A stretch of 64,000 bases of DNA from Parapedobacter defluvii (lineage in GTDB: Bacteria > Bacteroidota > Bacteroidia > Sphingobacteriales > Sphingobacteriaceae). The stretch is from NCBI RefSeq assembly GCF_014642075.1, contig NZ_BMIK01000001.1:935915-999914 (forward strand). Reading direction: 5' to 3'. The position numbers were made by a program, and so were the translations under genes. The notes below the pieces were generated by a model. That model searched no databases. It was not told where the DNA came from and saw only the letters and a program-made list of their open reading frames with translations. Of the stretch, positions 8,805 to 17,289 are shown piece by piece; within the stretch, counting starts at the first letter, position 1; each line of letters opens with the position of its first letter.

Positions 8805-9737
8805 ATGAGATTAACAATTGCTATTTTCCTTGCCTTTTTTGGATTTTCCTGTCAATCTACCGGCGGTCGGCAAGCCGGGGAGGCAAATCGACTGCGTGTC
8901 ATGACATTTAACCTTTGGCATGGAGGCGATGGCGTCAAACTTCCACGCGATACCACGATCAAGTATCAGTTGGAGGCCATTCGGAAGGCTGAGGCCGATG
9001 TAGTGGGCTTTGAAGAACAAACCACCAATCAAAGCGACCATCAGTCGCGCGCAAGGGTACTTGCGGACAGCCTCGGATGGAAATGCCATGTGATTGATGA
9101 GAGCCGGGCGGTTATTTCACGGTATGATATGGAGCCTGTGGGCAGAACCAAATCATCCCAAGCCGTACTCTTGGCACTGCCCTGGGGATCAAAAGCAGTC
9201 TTCGGGGTGATGCATCTCATGTACACACCGTATGAGCCGTATGACATTGCCGACCGGAAATTGCTGAACGCCAAAGCGGCAGAAGCTTCTGCCCGGGAAA
9301 CCCGCTTACACCAGGTGCAAAGCGTATTGGATGAAATCGCCGCGTATGCGGATTACCCGACAGTGTTGGTAGGCGATTTCAATGAACCGAGTTGTTTGGA
9401 CTGGACGGAGGAAGCGATCAGGCAGCGTGGAGATACGCTATTACCTTTCGCCGTGAACTGGCCGGCAACCGCATTGCTGATTGAGAAGGGGTTCAAGGAT
9501 GCTTACCGGGAAGTGTATCCCGATGTTACGCAGCGACCAGGCTATACCTGGACATCGGTGGAAGGGCTTTGGCGGGATCCTGAAATCCATGACCGAATTG
9601 ATCTGATTTACATCCGGGGCAATAAACTGACGGCAGAAAATGCGTGGATTGTAGGGGAGCCCGCGACGCTGTCAGATATGGAGGTAAACCCATGGCCTTC
9701 CGATCACCGGGCGGTTGTGGCGGAATTAGCGCTTTGA
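8805..9737 (+). CDS. Endonuclease/exonuclease/phosphatase (EEP) family lipoprotein
   Basis: A 310-residue exported hydrolase of the EEP superfamily (DNase I-, sphingomyelinase- and phosphatase-like metal-dependent phosphoesterases). The signal ends in FGFSC with Cys16 as a likely lipid-attachment site. EEP blocks are visible in order: LRVMTFNLWHGGD (metal-site Asn), VVGFEEQT (metal-binding Glu), HLMYTPY, VLVGDFNEPS (catalytic Asp/Asn) and PSDHRAVVAEL (catalytic Asp-His) at the C-terminus. Substrate cannot be told. It is monocistronic; a TACTTTCG sequence at 8777-8784 is a possible -7 element. Confidence 0.92.
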   Translation: MRLTIAIFLAFFGFSCQSTGGRQAGEANRLRVMTFNLWHGGDGVKLPRDTTIKYQLEAIRKAEADVVGFEEQTTNQSDHQSRARVLADSLGWKCHVIDESRAVISRYDMEPVGRTKSSQAVLLALPWGSKAVFGVMHLMYTPYEPYDIADRKLLNAKAAEASARETRLHQVQSVLDEIAAYADYPTVLVGDFNEPSCLDWTEEAIRQRGDTLLPFAVNWPATALLIEKGFKDAYREVYPDVTQRPGYTWTSVEGLWRDPEIHDRIDLIYIRGNKLTAENAWIVGEPATLSDMEVNPWPSDHRAVVAELAL

Positions 9738-9804
9738 CCGGAGCCGAGGCAAAAACAATTTTTAACCTGAATTGTCAATCTCTACGATTTAAAAGCAATG
9801 CGCT

Positions 9805-9981
9805 ATGGCAAAGTATTCAGAAAAGGCCGGGGAAAAGGTCGAGAAATCCGTAAAGGAGATGAAGGAAGGAAAGTTGAAATCAGGGTCGGGAAAGAAAGTT
9901 ACTTCCCGCAAGCAGGCGATCGCAATCGGGCTTTCCGAGGCACGGAAAGCGGGTGCGAAAGTGCCGAAAAAGAAAGGGTAA
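9805..9981 (+). CDS. DUF6496 family small basic protein
   Basis: A 58-residue, lysine-rich protein. The second half reads SGSGKKVTSRKQAIAIGLSE followed by ARKAGAKVPKKKG, the hallmark of the DUF6496 family, whose function is unknown. The first half is a charged Glu/Lys helix. It starts with ATG at 9805 and ends with TAA at 9981, 67 bases after the EEP gene. Its size and charge suggest nucleic-acid binding, which is inference only. Confidence 0.88.
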   Translation: MAKYSEKAGEKVEKSVKEMKEGKLKSGSGKKVTSRKQAIAIGLSEARKAGAKVPKKKG

Positions 9982-10006
9982 AGCAGGTATTTATCCGTTA
10001 CGCTTT

Positions 10007-10675
10007 CTAATTATCCCAGTTTATTTCGTCCACATCCGGATTTTGTTGAAGCGTGGTGATCAGCGTGCTGATATCCGGATGGCTTAGGCTGCTGAACGTA
10101 AAAAAGATTACCGGTTTGGGGGTGGTTTTGTCGACTGTACATGAAACAATCTCCAAACCGTGTAATTCAAAGATCTCGTTGATGATTTTGAGGGACTTGG
10201 GAGCGGTTAACGTGATCTTTAGGTGTTTTTGTTTAAATCGCTCACTGAATTTCTTTTCGAGGGGCTGTAATACCCATAAAATGACAATGGCCATTGCAGT
10301 TGCCACCGAAGCGGCAAAATACATTCCTCCTCCGGTAGCGAGCCCAATGGCTGCAACAGTCCAAAGCCCTGCAGCCGTAGTCAGGCCCCGGATGACTCCT
10401 TGTTTTAAAAATAAGATGGTACCCGCTCCGATGAATCCAATCCCGCTGATGACTTGGGCAGCAACCCTTGACGGGTCCAATGTAACATTTTCGCTGCCCA
10501 GAACGTCGGTAAACCCGTAAGCGGACACCATCATGACCAGGGACGAACCCACGCTTACCAACATGTGGGTCCTTAATCCCGCTGCCCAGTTTTTTCGCTC
10601 GCGTTCAAAGCCAATGATTGCTCCGAACAATGCAGCCAAAGATAGACGCAAGGCTATTTCCTTCCACTCAATCAT
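10007..10675 (-). CDS. MgtC/SapB family membrane protein
   Basis: A 222-residue protein with the MgtC core at residues 1-140: LAALFGAIIGFERER, RTHMLVSVGSSL, GIGFIGAGTI and GLTTAAGLWTVAAIGLA, spread over four to five membrane helices. A C-terminal ACT-like domain (about 145-222) follows. MgtC proteins affect magnesium-starvation survival and F-type ATPase activity in some pathogens; the role in free-living Bacteroidota is unclear. Its ATG overlaps the stop of the MBL hydrolase gene by four bases (ATGA), so the two are translationally coupled. Confidence 0.94.
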   Translation of the reverse strand: MIEWKEIALRLSLAALFGAIIGFERERKNWAAGLRTHMLVSVGSSLVMMVSAYGFTDVLGSENVTLDPSRVAAQVISGIGFIGAGTILFLKQGVIRGLTTAAGLWTVAAIGLATGGGMYFAASVATAMAIVILWVLQPLEKKFSERFKQKHLKITLTAPKSLKIINEIFELHGLEIVSCTVDKTTPKPVIFFTFSSLSHPDISTLITTLQQNPDVDEINWDN

Positions 10676-11463
10676 TTTTTATTCGATAATTTGGCATCTA
10701 CCAACCGGTATCCACCATTTTCCTTTGGTTCGGGACGTCCGATGGCAATGTTTGTGGAATGATACATCAGGAAAATCCAACCTTCGGCACTTCCTTGCTC
10801 CCAATACTGCTGGCGTAGTGCCATCGAGCGGCGCCCGTCGTAATCGTATTTGGCAGCAAACTGCCGGAAAAATTGTTCCGGTTCAGGAGCCTCATCACCT
10901 CCGAAAAAGTAGTGTTCGCCGCCCACTCGGATATGGAAAACCTGATGGTAGGGCGTATGACCCCCGGATACTTCGTAACTGATTTCGTTGTTCAGCATAC
11001 CATTGCGTTCAACCAATACTAGGTTGCCACTCCGTTGCAGTACATCGAAAATTTCCGTTTTGTAAGAATCCGATTTGCCGCTGTACGCATCTTCCCATTC
11101 GCCACGCTGTATTACATATTCAGCATCCGGAAATGCTAACCGGAAATTGCCGTCTTTCTCCATGACCATACCACTTGCATGGTCTTTGTGTAGATGTGAT
11201 AAGAGTACATACCGTACGTCTGCAGGGTCGAAACCCGCCTTCCGGATGTTGTCATGCAACTGGAGCCCGCCTGCTGCATTGGTATGTCCGATACCGGTAT
11301 CGAGCAGGAGCAGTCCGTTTGCTGATTCAATCAGAAACGGATGCACGTGAATAAACAACGAACCCGGGCGGTCTTTCTTGCTGTCTTTATTGGCATCAAA
11401 CGGAATGAATTTTTTGGAGGCGTCTACGGAAAATGAACCTTCGAATAAGGAATATGCTTGCAT
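10672..11463 (-). CDS. MBL-fold metallo-hydrolase
   Basis: A 263-residue metallo-beta-lactamase-fold hydrolase. It has DTGIGH near 55-60 and the metal motif H90-L-H92-K-D94-H95 in VLLSHLHKDHASG. A later SGGHTPYHQ gives the third metal His, and FFGGDEAPEP gives the bridging Asp. There is no signal peptide, so it is probably cytosolic. Family members include lactonases and thioesterases; the substrate is not evident. A complete promoter lies 29 bases upstream and the gene is coupled to mgtC downstream. Confidence 0.9.
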   Translation of the reverse strand: MQAYSLFEGSFSVDASKKFIPFDANKDSKKDRPGSLFIHVHPFLIESANGLLLLDTGIGHTNAAGGLQLHDNIRKAGFDPADVRYVLLSHLHKDHASGMVMEKDGNFRLAFPDAEYVIQRGEWEDAYSGKSDSYKTEIFDVLQRSGNLVLVERNGMLNNEISYEVSGGHTPYHQVFHIRVGGEHYFFGGDEAPEPEQFFRQFAAKYDYDGRRSMALRQQYWEQGSAEGWIFLMYHSTNIAIGRPEPKENGGYRLVDAKLSNKK

Positions 11464-11491
11464 GTTTTTATCTTTACCCCTTCGTAGTGCA

Positions 11492-11521
11492 CAAACTTAG
11501 ATAAATTTGCCTTTTTTGCAA
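11492..11521 (-). promoter_or_regulatory. Promoter for the MBL hydrolase-mgtC operon
   Basis: On the minus strand TTG (11519-11521), 19 bases, then TAAGTTTG (11492-11499). The predicted start of transcription lies about 22 bases before the ATG at 11463. Confidence 0.7.
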
Positions 11522-11644
11522 ATCTAATGGTTGCATGAAAAAGCAAATTATTCATACGTGTGTGCTTCATAATGCATTCATGAGCGCTACGCGGTTTATC
11601 GGTCTCTCCTCTGCCGTTGAGAGACAGGGTTATAGAGGAAACAT

Positions 11645-13345
11645 ATGCAAAAAAGATGGGCAATCGCCTCATGTTCTGATCGGGCGGCGTCACAAAGGCT
11701 TCGTAAAGAGCTGGGTATCCACAAGGTACTGGCCGATTTGCTGATTAATAGAGGGGTGGAGACTTTTGAGGATGCACGGCGGTTTTTCCGCCCGGACTTG
11801 TCTGCATTGCACGATCCATTTTTGATGCGTGATATGGACAAAGCAATTGCCCGTATCGAACAGGCCATTGGCAACAAAGAGCGGGTACTAATTTACGGCG
11901 ATTACGACGTAGATGGTACAACTGCAGTTGCCGTGGTGTATAGTTTTTTCCGGCAGTTCCATTCCCGTTTGGAGTTTTACCTTCCGGATCGTTATGCCGA
12001 GGGATATGGTATATCGACACAGGGTATCGATTATGCTGCTGAAAATGGCTTCTCACTCATTATCGCATTGGATTGTGGCATCAAAGCGTTGGATAAAGTT
12101 GCCTATGCCCGCGAGCGTGGTATTGATTTTATCATCGGCGATCACCATTTGCCGGGGGAGCGCTTACCCGATGCGGTTGCGGTGCTCGATCCCAAGCGCG
12201 GGGATTGTCCTTATCCGTATAAGGAATTGCCGGGATGCGGCATCGGCTTCAAAATCATCCAGGCGTTCATCCAGAAAAACAACATGGATATCCAGCAGTG
12301 CTACCAGTATTTGGATTTGGTAGCAGTGGGCATCGCTTCCGATATTGTACCCATCACAGGTGAAAACCGGATACTTACCCATTTTGGTCTCCAAAAACTG
12401 AATACCAATCCGTGCTGTGGTTTACAATCGTTGATTGATCTATCCACACATAAGAGCAGTTGTTTTACGGTAAACGACATTATCTTTCAAATCGGACCGC
12501 GCATCAATGCCGCCGGGCGGATTGATCACGCCAAAGATGCCGTCAAACTTTTGGTCTCTAAGTCGATGCAGGAAGCATCCGTATACAGCAACAGCATCGA
12601 CCTGCAAAATTCGCAACGCAAGGATTTTGATGTGCGCATCACCGAAGAGGCATTAGCGATCTTAGATGGCGATGAAATTCTGAAACAGCGGAAAACAACC
12701 GTCGTCTTTAAGCCCGATTGGCACAAAGGCGTAATCGGTATTGTGGCTACGCGGTTGACCGAGAAATATTATCGCCCTACGGTTGTACTGACGCAAACCA
12801 ACGGACATGTATCGGGATCGGCCCGATCGGTTGTGGGCTTTGATTTATACGAGGCGCTGAATGCATGCAGCGATCTACTTGACCAGTTTGGTGGTCATAA
12901 GTATGCGGCGGGGCTTACGATGAAGCCGGAAAACATCACTTTGTTTGAACAACGTTTTGAAGAGGTGGTGTCCGCCAGCATTTTGCCGGATATGCTGCAA
13001 CGTGAAATCGGAATTGACGCCGTGTTGAATTTGTCAGACATCGACGCTAAATTTTTCCGTATTTTGCGGCAATTTGAGCCATTTGGTCCACAGAATGAAG
13101 CACCCTTGTTTCTCAGTAATCAAGTGCGTGTTGCAGGCAATGCGACGGTAGTGGGGGGAAGTCATCTAAAAATGACGGTGGTGCAACCGGGGTCGGCGGC
13201 TTTCGAGTGTATCGGTTTCGGATTGGGCGATTATGCAAATGCAATCAATACCGGTATACCCTTTGACTTATGTTATACCATTGAGGAAAATGTATGGCGG
13301 GAGAAGCGCAGCATTCAATTGAATATTAAAGACATTAGGATTTAG
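11645..13345 (+). CDS. recJ: Single-stranded-DNA-specific exonuclease RecJ
   Basis: A 566-residue 5'-3' ssDNA exonuclease used in recombination and mismatch repair. The DHH domain shows motif [10 protein letters not shown] at 85-93, ALDCG near 141-145 and D166-H167-H168 in [10 protein letters not shown]. The DHHA1 domain carries [20 protein letters not shown] and [14 protein letters not shown]-terminal OB fold ends the protein. Length is normal for Bacteroidota RecJ. The ATG at 11645 starts with MQKRWAIA, typical of the family in this phylum. lptB follows 93 bases later after a short repeat. Confidence 0.97.
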   Translation: MQKRWAIASCSDRAASQRLRKELGIHKVLADLLINRGVETFEDARRFFRPDLSALHDPFLMRDMDKAIARIEQAIGNKERVLIYGDYDVDGTTAVAVVYSFFRQFHSRLEFYLPDRYAEGYGISTQGIDYAAENGFSLIIALDCGIKALDKVAYARERGIDFIIGDHHLPGERLPDAVAVLDPKRGDCPYPYKELPGCGIGFKIIQAFIQKNNMDIQQCYQYLDLVAVGIASDIVPITGENRILTHFGLQKLNTNPCCGLQSLIDLSTHKSSCFTVNDIIFQIGPRINAAGRIDHAKDAVKLLVSKSMQEASVYSNSIDLQNSQRKDFDVRITEEALAILDGDEILKQRKTTVVFKPDWHKGVIGIVATRLTEKYYRPTVVLTQTNGHVSGSARSVVGFDLYEALNACSDLLDQFGGHKYAAGLTMKPENITLFEQRFEEVVSASILPDMLQREIGIDAVLNLSDIDAKFFRILRQFEPFGPQNEAPLFLSNQVRVAGNATVVGGSHLKMTVVQPGSAAFECIGFGLGDYANAINTGIPFDLCYTIEENVWREKRSIQLNIKDIRI

Positions 13346-13381
13346 GTACGAGGTACGAAATACGAGGTACGAAATACGAAG
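13344..13381 (+). repeat. Tandem TACGA-type microrepeat after recJ
   Basis: A 16-base unit, GAGGTACGAAATACGA, occurs twice in direct orientation with shared ends, directly after the recJ stop codon. The same TACGAAGT/TACGAAAT words occur inside fecR at 2790-2846. Its function is unknown. Confidence 0.6.
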
Positions 13382-13438
13382 TTAGGCAGATATGGGTAAC
13401 TGATCATTGATATCCATCCCCAAAAGCTGATATAAAAA

Positions 13439-14173
13439 ATGATTTTAAAAGCGGAACATCTGATCAAAAAATACAAGCAACGGGTTGTTGTAAACGACGT
13501 ATCCTTTGAAGTGTCCCAAGGGGAAATTGTCGGATTATTGGGGCCGAACGGTGCGGGTAAAACGACTTCTTTTTATATGATCGTTGGGCTCATTAAGCCC
13601 AATGAAGGACATGTATACCTTGACGGACAGGAGATTACGGAAGATCCGATGTATCGCAGGGCACAAAAGGGCATCGGTTACTTAGCGCAGGAAGCGTCGG
13701 TATTCCGAAAGCTTTCTGTAGAAAACAACATCATGGCGGTATTGGAGATCCATCATAAGGACAAGGCTGTGCGCCAGGAGAAGCTGGAAGAACTGCTGGC
13801 GGAATTCAGTCTCAACCGCGTTCGGAAAAATCGGGGCGACCTCCTGTCGGGTGGCGAACGCCGCCGTACCGAAATCGCCCGGGCTTTGGCTGCCAATCCA
13901 CACTTCATCCTGCTGGATGAACCTTTTGCCGGGGTCGATCCGATTGCTGTAGAGGAGATCCAAACCATTGTCTCCAAATTGAAACATCGGAACATCGGTA
14001 TTCTGATTACGGACCACAATGTGCAGGAGACCCTGTCAATCACCGATCGGGCCTACCTACTTACGGAAGGCAAGATCATGCTGGCAGGCACACCCGAGGA
14101 AATAGCTGCCAACGAGATGGCACGTAAATTCTATCTGGGTCGCAATTTTGAACTACGTCGAAAGAAACTTTAG
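13439..14173 (+). CDS. lptB: LPS export ABC transporter ATP-binding protein LptB
   Basis: The 244-residue cytosolic ATPase that powers the Lpt bridge moving lipopolysaccharide to the outer membrane. Walker A is GPNGAGKT at 35-42. The Q-loop region is [20 protein letters not shown], the LPS-transporter form. The signature is [16 protein letters not shown], Walker B is [13 protein letters not shown], and the switch His lies in ITDHNV. Its membrane partners LptF/G are not in the window, as is common in this phylum. The family is recognised by the LAQEASVF and PFAGVDP combination. Confidence 0.95.
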   Translation: MILKAEHLIKKYKQRVVVNDVSFEVSQGEIVGLLGPNGAGKTTSFYMIVGLIKPNEGHVYLDGQEITEDPMYRRAQKGIGYLAQEASVFRKLSVENNIMAVLEIHHKDKAVRQEKLEELLAEFSLNRVRKNRGDLLSGGERRRTEIARALAANPHFILLDEPFAGVDPIAVEEIQTIVSKLKHRNIGILITDHNVQETLSITDRAYLLTEGKIMLAGTPEEIAANEMARKFYLGRNFELRRKKL

Positions 14174-14309
14174 TGCTGAGTACTTAGTATTTAGAAAGAA
14201 ATGCAAGTTTGGAAAAAAATGCAAGCTACCTACTAAGGAAATGTGATAGCTGGCATGTATCAACGAGTAACTTATGGCTATTACGTATTAGTAACTAACC
14301 ACTAAAAAA

Positions 14310-15824
14310 ATGGCTTTAATCAATTCGATATTCACCTGGATCATGAAAAAGCGCATTCATCAGATTGAGCTATTCATGAAATACCCGCATGAAGTGCAAG
14401 AGGAGTGGTTTCAAAGCCTTATCTCTACCGCAGAAGCAACGGAATGGGGTAAAAAATACGATTACAATTCCATTCTTACGCCAGAGACCTATAAAGAACG
14501 CGTGCCGCTGCAGGATTATAACAGCTTAAAACCCTATATCGACCGGATGATTAAAGGTGAACAGAATATCCTTTGGCCTTCGGACATCAAATGGTTTGCT
14601 AAGTCATCCGGCACTACGGCAGACCGCAGTAAATTTATTCCCGTAAGTGAAGAGGCGCTGGAAGACTGCCATTTTCAGGGCGGAAAGGATATGCTCACCG
14701 TATATTGCCACAATCGGCCCGATACCAAAATTTTGACCGGAAAATCGGTGGTCTTGGGAGGTAGCTCCCAAATTAACAGTTTCAATTCCGATTCATACTA
14801 CGGTGATCTTTCTTCCATCATCATCCGGAATCTTCCTTTCTGGGCAGAATTCCACCGGACACCCGATGTGGAGACAACCCTCAATCCAAATTTTGAGGAG
14901 AAAATAGAAAACGTGGCGCAGCTCACCATTCATGAAAACGTAACCAACCTTTCTGGTGTACCTACGTGGAACGTAGTGCTGGCGAAGCGAATCTTAGAAA
15001 TTACCGGTAAGGACAATCTGTTGGAGGTATGGCCCAATCTGGAGTTTTACAGTCATGGTGGTGTCAGCTTCAAGCCGTACCGGGAGCAATTCAGGAAGCT
15101 TATCCCCTCAGACCGCATGTACTATCTGGAAAATTATAACGCTTCGGAAGGGTATTTTGCACTTCAGGATCAGTTGGATTCGGAAGATCTATTGCTTATG
15201 CTTGATTACGGTATCTACTACGAATTTCTTCCGATTGAAAACCTGCACGATGACCAACCTAGGACGTTGGGATTGCATGAAGTGGAGCTGGGCAAAAACT
15301 ATGCACTGGTTATTTCTACCAACGCCGGGCTTTGGCGTTACCTCATAGGGGATACGATCAAATTTGTGAATTTACATCCCTATCGAATTCAGATCACGGG
15401 GCGCACCAAGCAGTACATCAACACATTCGGCGAAGAGGTCATCGTAGACAATGCAGACGATGCGTTGGAGCGGGCATGTTCGGCAACCGGGGCTTCCATC
15501 CGCGATTATACTGCCGGGCCGGTGTATTTTAAAGAAGGTGAAGCGGGGGCACACGAGTGGATCATAGAATTTGAAGAAAGGCCGGATGACTTTGATAAAT
15601 TCTGTCAGGTGCTGGACGGCACGTTACGCGAAATTAATTCGGACTACGATGCCAAGCGGTTTAAGGATCTGGCCCTGCAGTTTCCGATTATCCATGTGGC
15701 ACCCGATGGTACATTTTACCGTTGGATGAAGTCGCGCGGCAAGCTTGGAGGGCAAAATAAGGTACCCCGTCTGGCCAATGAGCGGACTTATCTGGATGAT
15801 ATCTTGAAAATCATCCATGGATAA
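14310..15824 (+). CDS. GH3 auxin-responsive promoter family protein (acyl-adenylase-like)
   Basis: A 504-residue protein of the GH3 family, related to acyl-CoA synthetases and firefly luciferase. Visible blocks are WFAKSSGTTADRSKFIPVSE (the phosphate-binding loop), YYLENYNASEGYFALQDQ, GLWRYLIGDTIKFVN and ITGRTKQYINTFGEEVI. Plant members join amino acids to jasmonate or auxin; bacterial members are widespread in Bacteroidota with unknown substrates. It begins with ATG at 14310 and is followed after 11 bases by the arylsulfatase gene, so the two are probably co-transcribed. A TTAGTATTTAG-like short repeat lies upstream near 14178-14195. Confidence 0.93.
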   Translation: MALINSIFTWIMKKRIHQIELFMKYPHEVQEEWFQSLISTAEATEWGKKYDYNSILTPETYKERVPLQDYNSLKPYIDRMIKGEQNILWPSDIKWFAKSSGTTADRSKFIPVSEEALEDCHFQGGKDMLTVYCHNRPDTKILTGKSVVLGGSSQINSFNSDSYYGDLSSIIIRNLPFWAEFHRTPDVETTLNPNFEEKIENVAQLTIHENVTNLSGVPTWNVVLAKRILEITGKDNLLEVWPNLEFYSHGGVSFKPYREQFRKLIPSDRMYYLENYNASEGYFALQDQLDSEDLLLMLDYGIYYEFLPIENLHDDQPRTLGLHEVELGKNYALVISTNAGLWRYLIGDTIKFVNLHPYRIQITGRTKQYINTFGEEVIVDNADDALERACSATGASIRDYTAGPVYFKEGEAGAHEWIIEFEERPDDFDKFCQVLDGTLREINSDYDAKRFKDLALQFPIIHVAPDGTFYRWMKSRGKLGGQNKVPRLANERTYLDDILKIIHG

Positions 15825-15835
15825 CTCATGTAGCG

Positions 15836-17254
15836 ATGCAAGGGGCATATACATTGACGGTCTTATTAACGGTGTGTTGGATACTAGGACTGGCACAAAG
15901 CCCTGTATCCAAACCCAACATCGTGTTTATCCTTGCCGACGACCTTGGATATGGAGACCTGGGGTGCTACGGGCAGGAGAAGATTAAAACGCCTAACATA
16001 GACCGGCTAGCTAAGGAGGGTATGCAGTTTATGCAATTTTATGCAGGCACTACAGTGTGTGCCCCATCGCGATCGTCGCTCCTTACCGGACAGCATACCG
16101 GCCATACATTTATTCGTGGCAATAAGGAAATTGAGACGGAGGGGCAGTATCCATTAGCGGATTCTGTACAGACATTCGCCCAATTGCTTCAGCAGGGAGG
16201 GTACCGTACGGGAGCCTTTGGAAAGTGGGGATTGGGAATGGTGGGAACGTCGGGCGCACCTGACAAAAAGGGATTTGACCGATTTTATGGATATAACTGC
16301 CAGCGTCAATCGCACCGGTATTATCCCACTCACCTATGGGACAATGACCGAAAAGTGATGCTGGAAGGGAATGGGCTTGTGCATAAAACCACGTATGCCC
16401 CTAAATTAATCCAACAGCGGGCGTTGGCGTTTATGGAAGAGAATAGGGAGACTCCCTTTTTTCTTTTCATGCCGACGGTATTACCGCATGCGGAATTGCA
16501 GGGACCTGACGACGAGTATTACCGGTGGTACGGGGGGCAATTCGAAGAACGACCCCATAATGGGCAGGATTATGGAGTTGGCGCCTCACCGGGAGGATAC
16601 GCTTCCGTGAATGATCCCAGGGCCACATTTGCGGCCATGGTAAGCCGTTTGGATGCTTATGTGGGGGAGGTGCTCGACAAACTCGATGAACTGGGGCTCG
16701 CTGAAAATACAATGGTGATTTTCAGCAGTGACAACGGACCGCATAAGGAAGGCGGAGCTGATCCTGACTTTTTCAACAGTGGTGGCGGTTTCCGGGGATA
16801 CAAACGGGATCTCTACGAAGGAGGGATCCGGGTGCCGTTTATCGTCCGCTGGCCCGGCCAGGTAACATCCGGGTCCCGGACCGACTTTCAAGGTGCTTTT
16901 TGGGATATCATGCCTACGTTGGTAGCTGTCGCAGGGCTGAAACAACCGAATTATACCGATGGGTTGTCTTTTCTGCCTGCCTTACAGGGAAGGGACGGTG
17001 AACAATCCCAGCACCCTTATCTATACTGGGAGTTTCACGAGGGCGGAGGGAAGCAAGCTGTTCGTTCAGGTAAATGGAAAGCTGTACGTTTAGCCGTGCA
17101 AAGCGGCCAACCTATTACTGAATTATACGATTTAGAAAGCGACCCAAAAGAGTCAGTGGATGTAGCGGCCAAGTATCCCAATATTGTTTCCCGGTTGGAG
17201 GCATACATGGACCGCTCGCATCAGGAGAGCGCTGTGTTCCCTTTTCAGCGATAA
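15836..17254 (+). CDS. Secreted type-I arylsulfatase
   Basis: A 472-residue sulfatase. A signal peptide covers about 1-21 (LTVLLTVCWILGLAQ). The metal-binding start motif is NIVFILADDLGYGDLGCYGQ. The core is C75-A-P-S-R, where Cys75 is expected to become formylglycine, followed by SSLLTGQHTGH. Also visible are GKWGLG, FFLFMPTVLPHAEL and the metal-site VIFSSDNGPH. The C-terminal subdomain ends with ELYDLESDPKESVDVA. It hydrolyses sulfate esters in the periplasm or outside; the substrate may be a sulfated glycan, but no other glycan gene is next to it. It lies 11 bases after the GH3-like gene. The maturase is not in the window. Confidence 0.95.
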   Translation: MQGAYTLTVLLTVCWILGLAQSPVSKPNIVFILADDLGYGDLGCYGQEKIKTPNIDRLAKEGMQFMQFYAGTTVCAPSRSSLLTGQHTGHTFIRGNKEIETEGQYPLADSVQTFAQLLQQGGYRTGAFGKWGLGMVGTSGAPDKKGFDRFYGYNCQRQSHRYYPTHLWDNDRKVMLEGNGLVHKTTYAPKLIQQRALAFMEENRETPFFLFMPTVLPHAELQGPDDEYYRWYGGQFEERPHNGQDYGVGASPGGYASVNDPRATFAAMVSRLDAYVGEVLDKLDELGLAENTMVIFSSDNGPHKEGGADPDFFNSGGGFRGYKRDLYEGGIRVPFIVRWPGQVTSGSRTDFQGAFWDIMPTLVAVAGLKQPNYTDGLSFLPALQGRDGEQSQHPYLYWEFHEGGGKQAVRSGKWKAVRLAVQSGQPITELYDLESDPKESVDVAAKYPNIVSRLEAYMDRSHQESAVFPFQR

Positions 17255-17289
17255 ACCTGTTATCCGGCTTTTAGCTATTCACGTTGGTT

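Noticed and set aside
14310-15824. GH3 family gene as sign of transfer from plants
   Set aside because: GH3-like genes are common in Bacteroidota, and the codon use looks like that of its neighbours.
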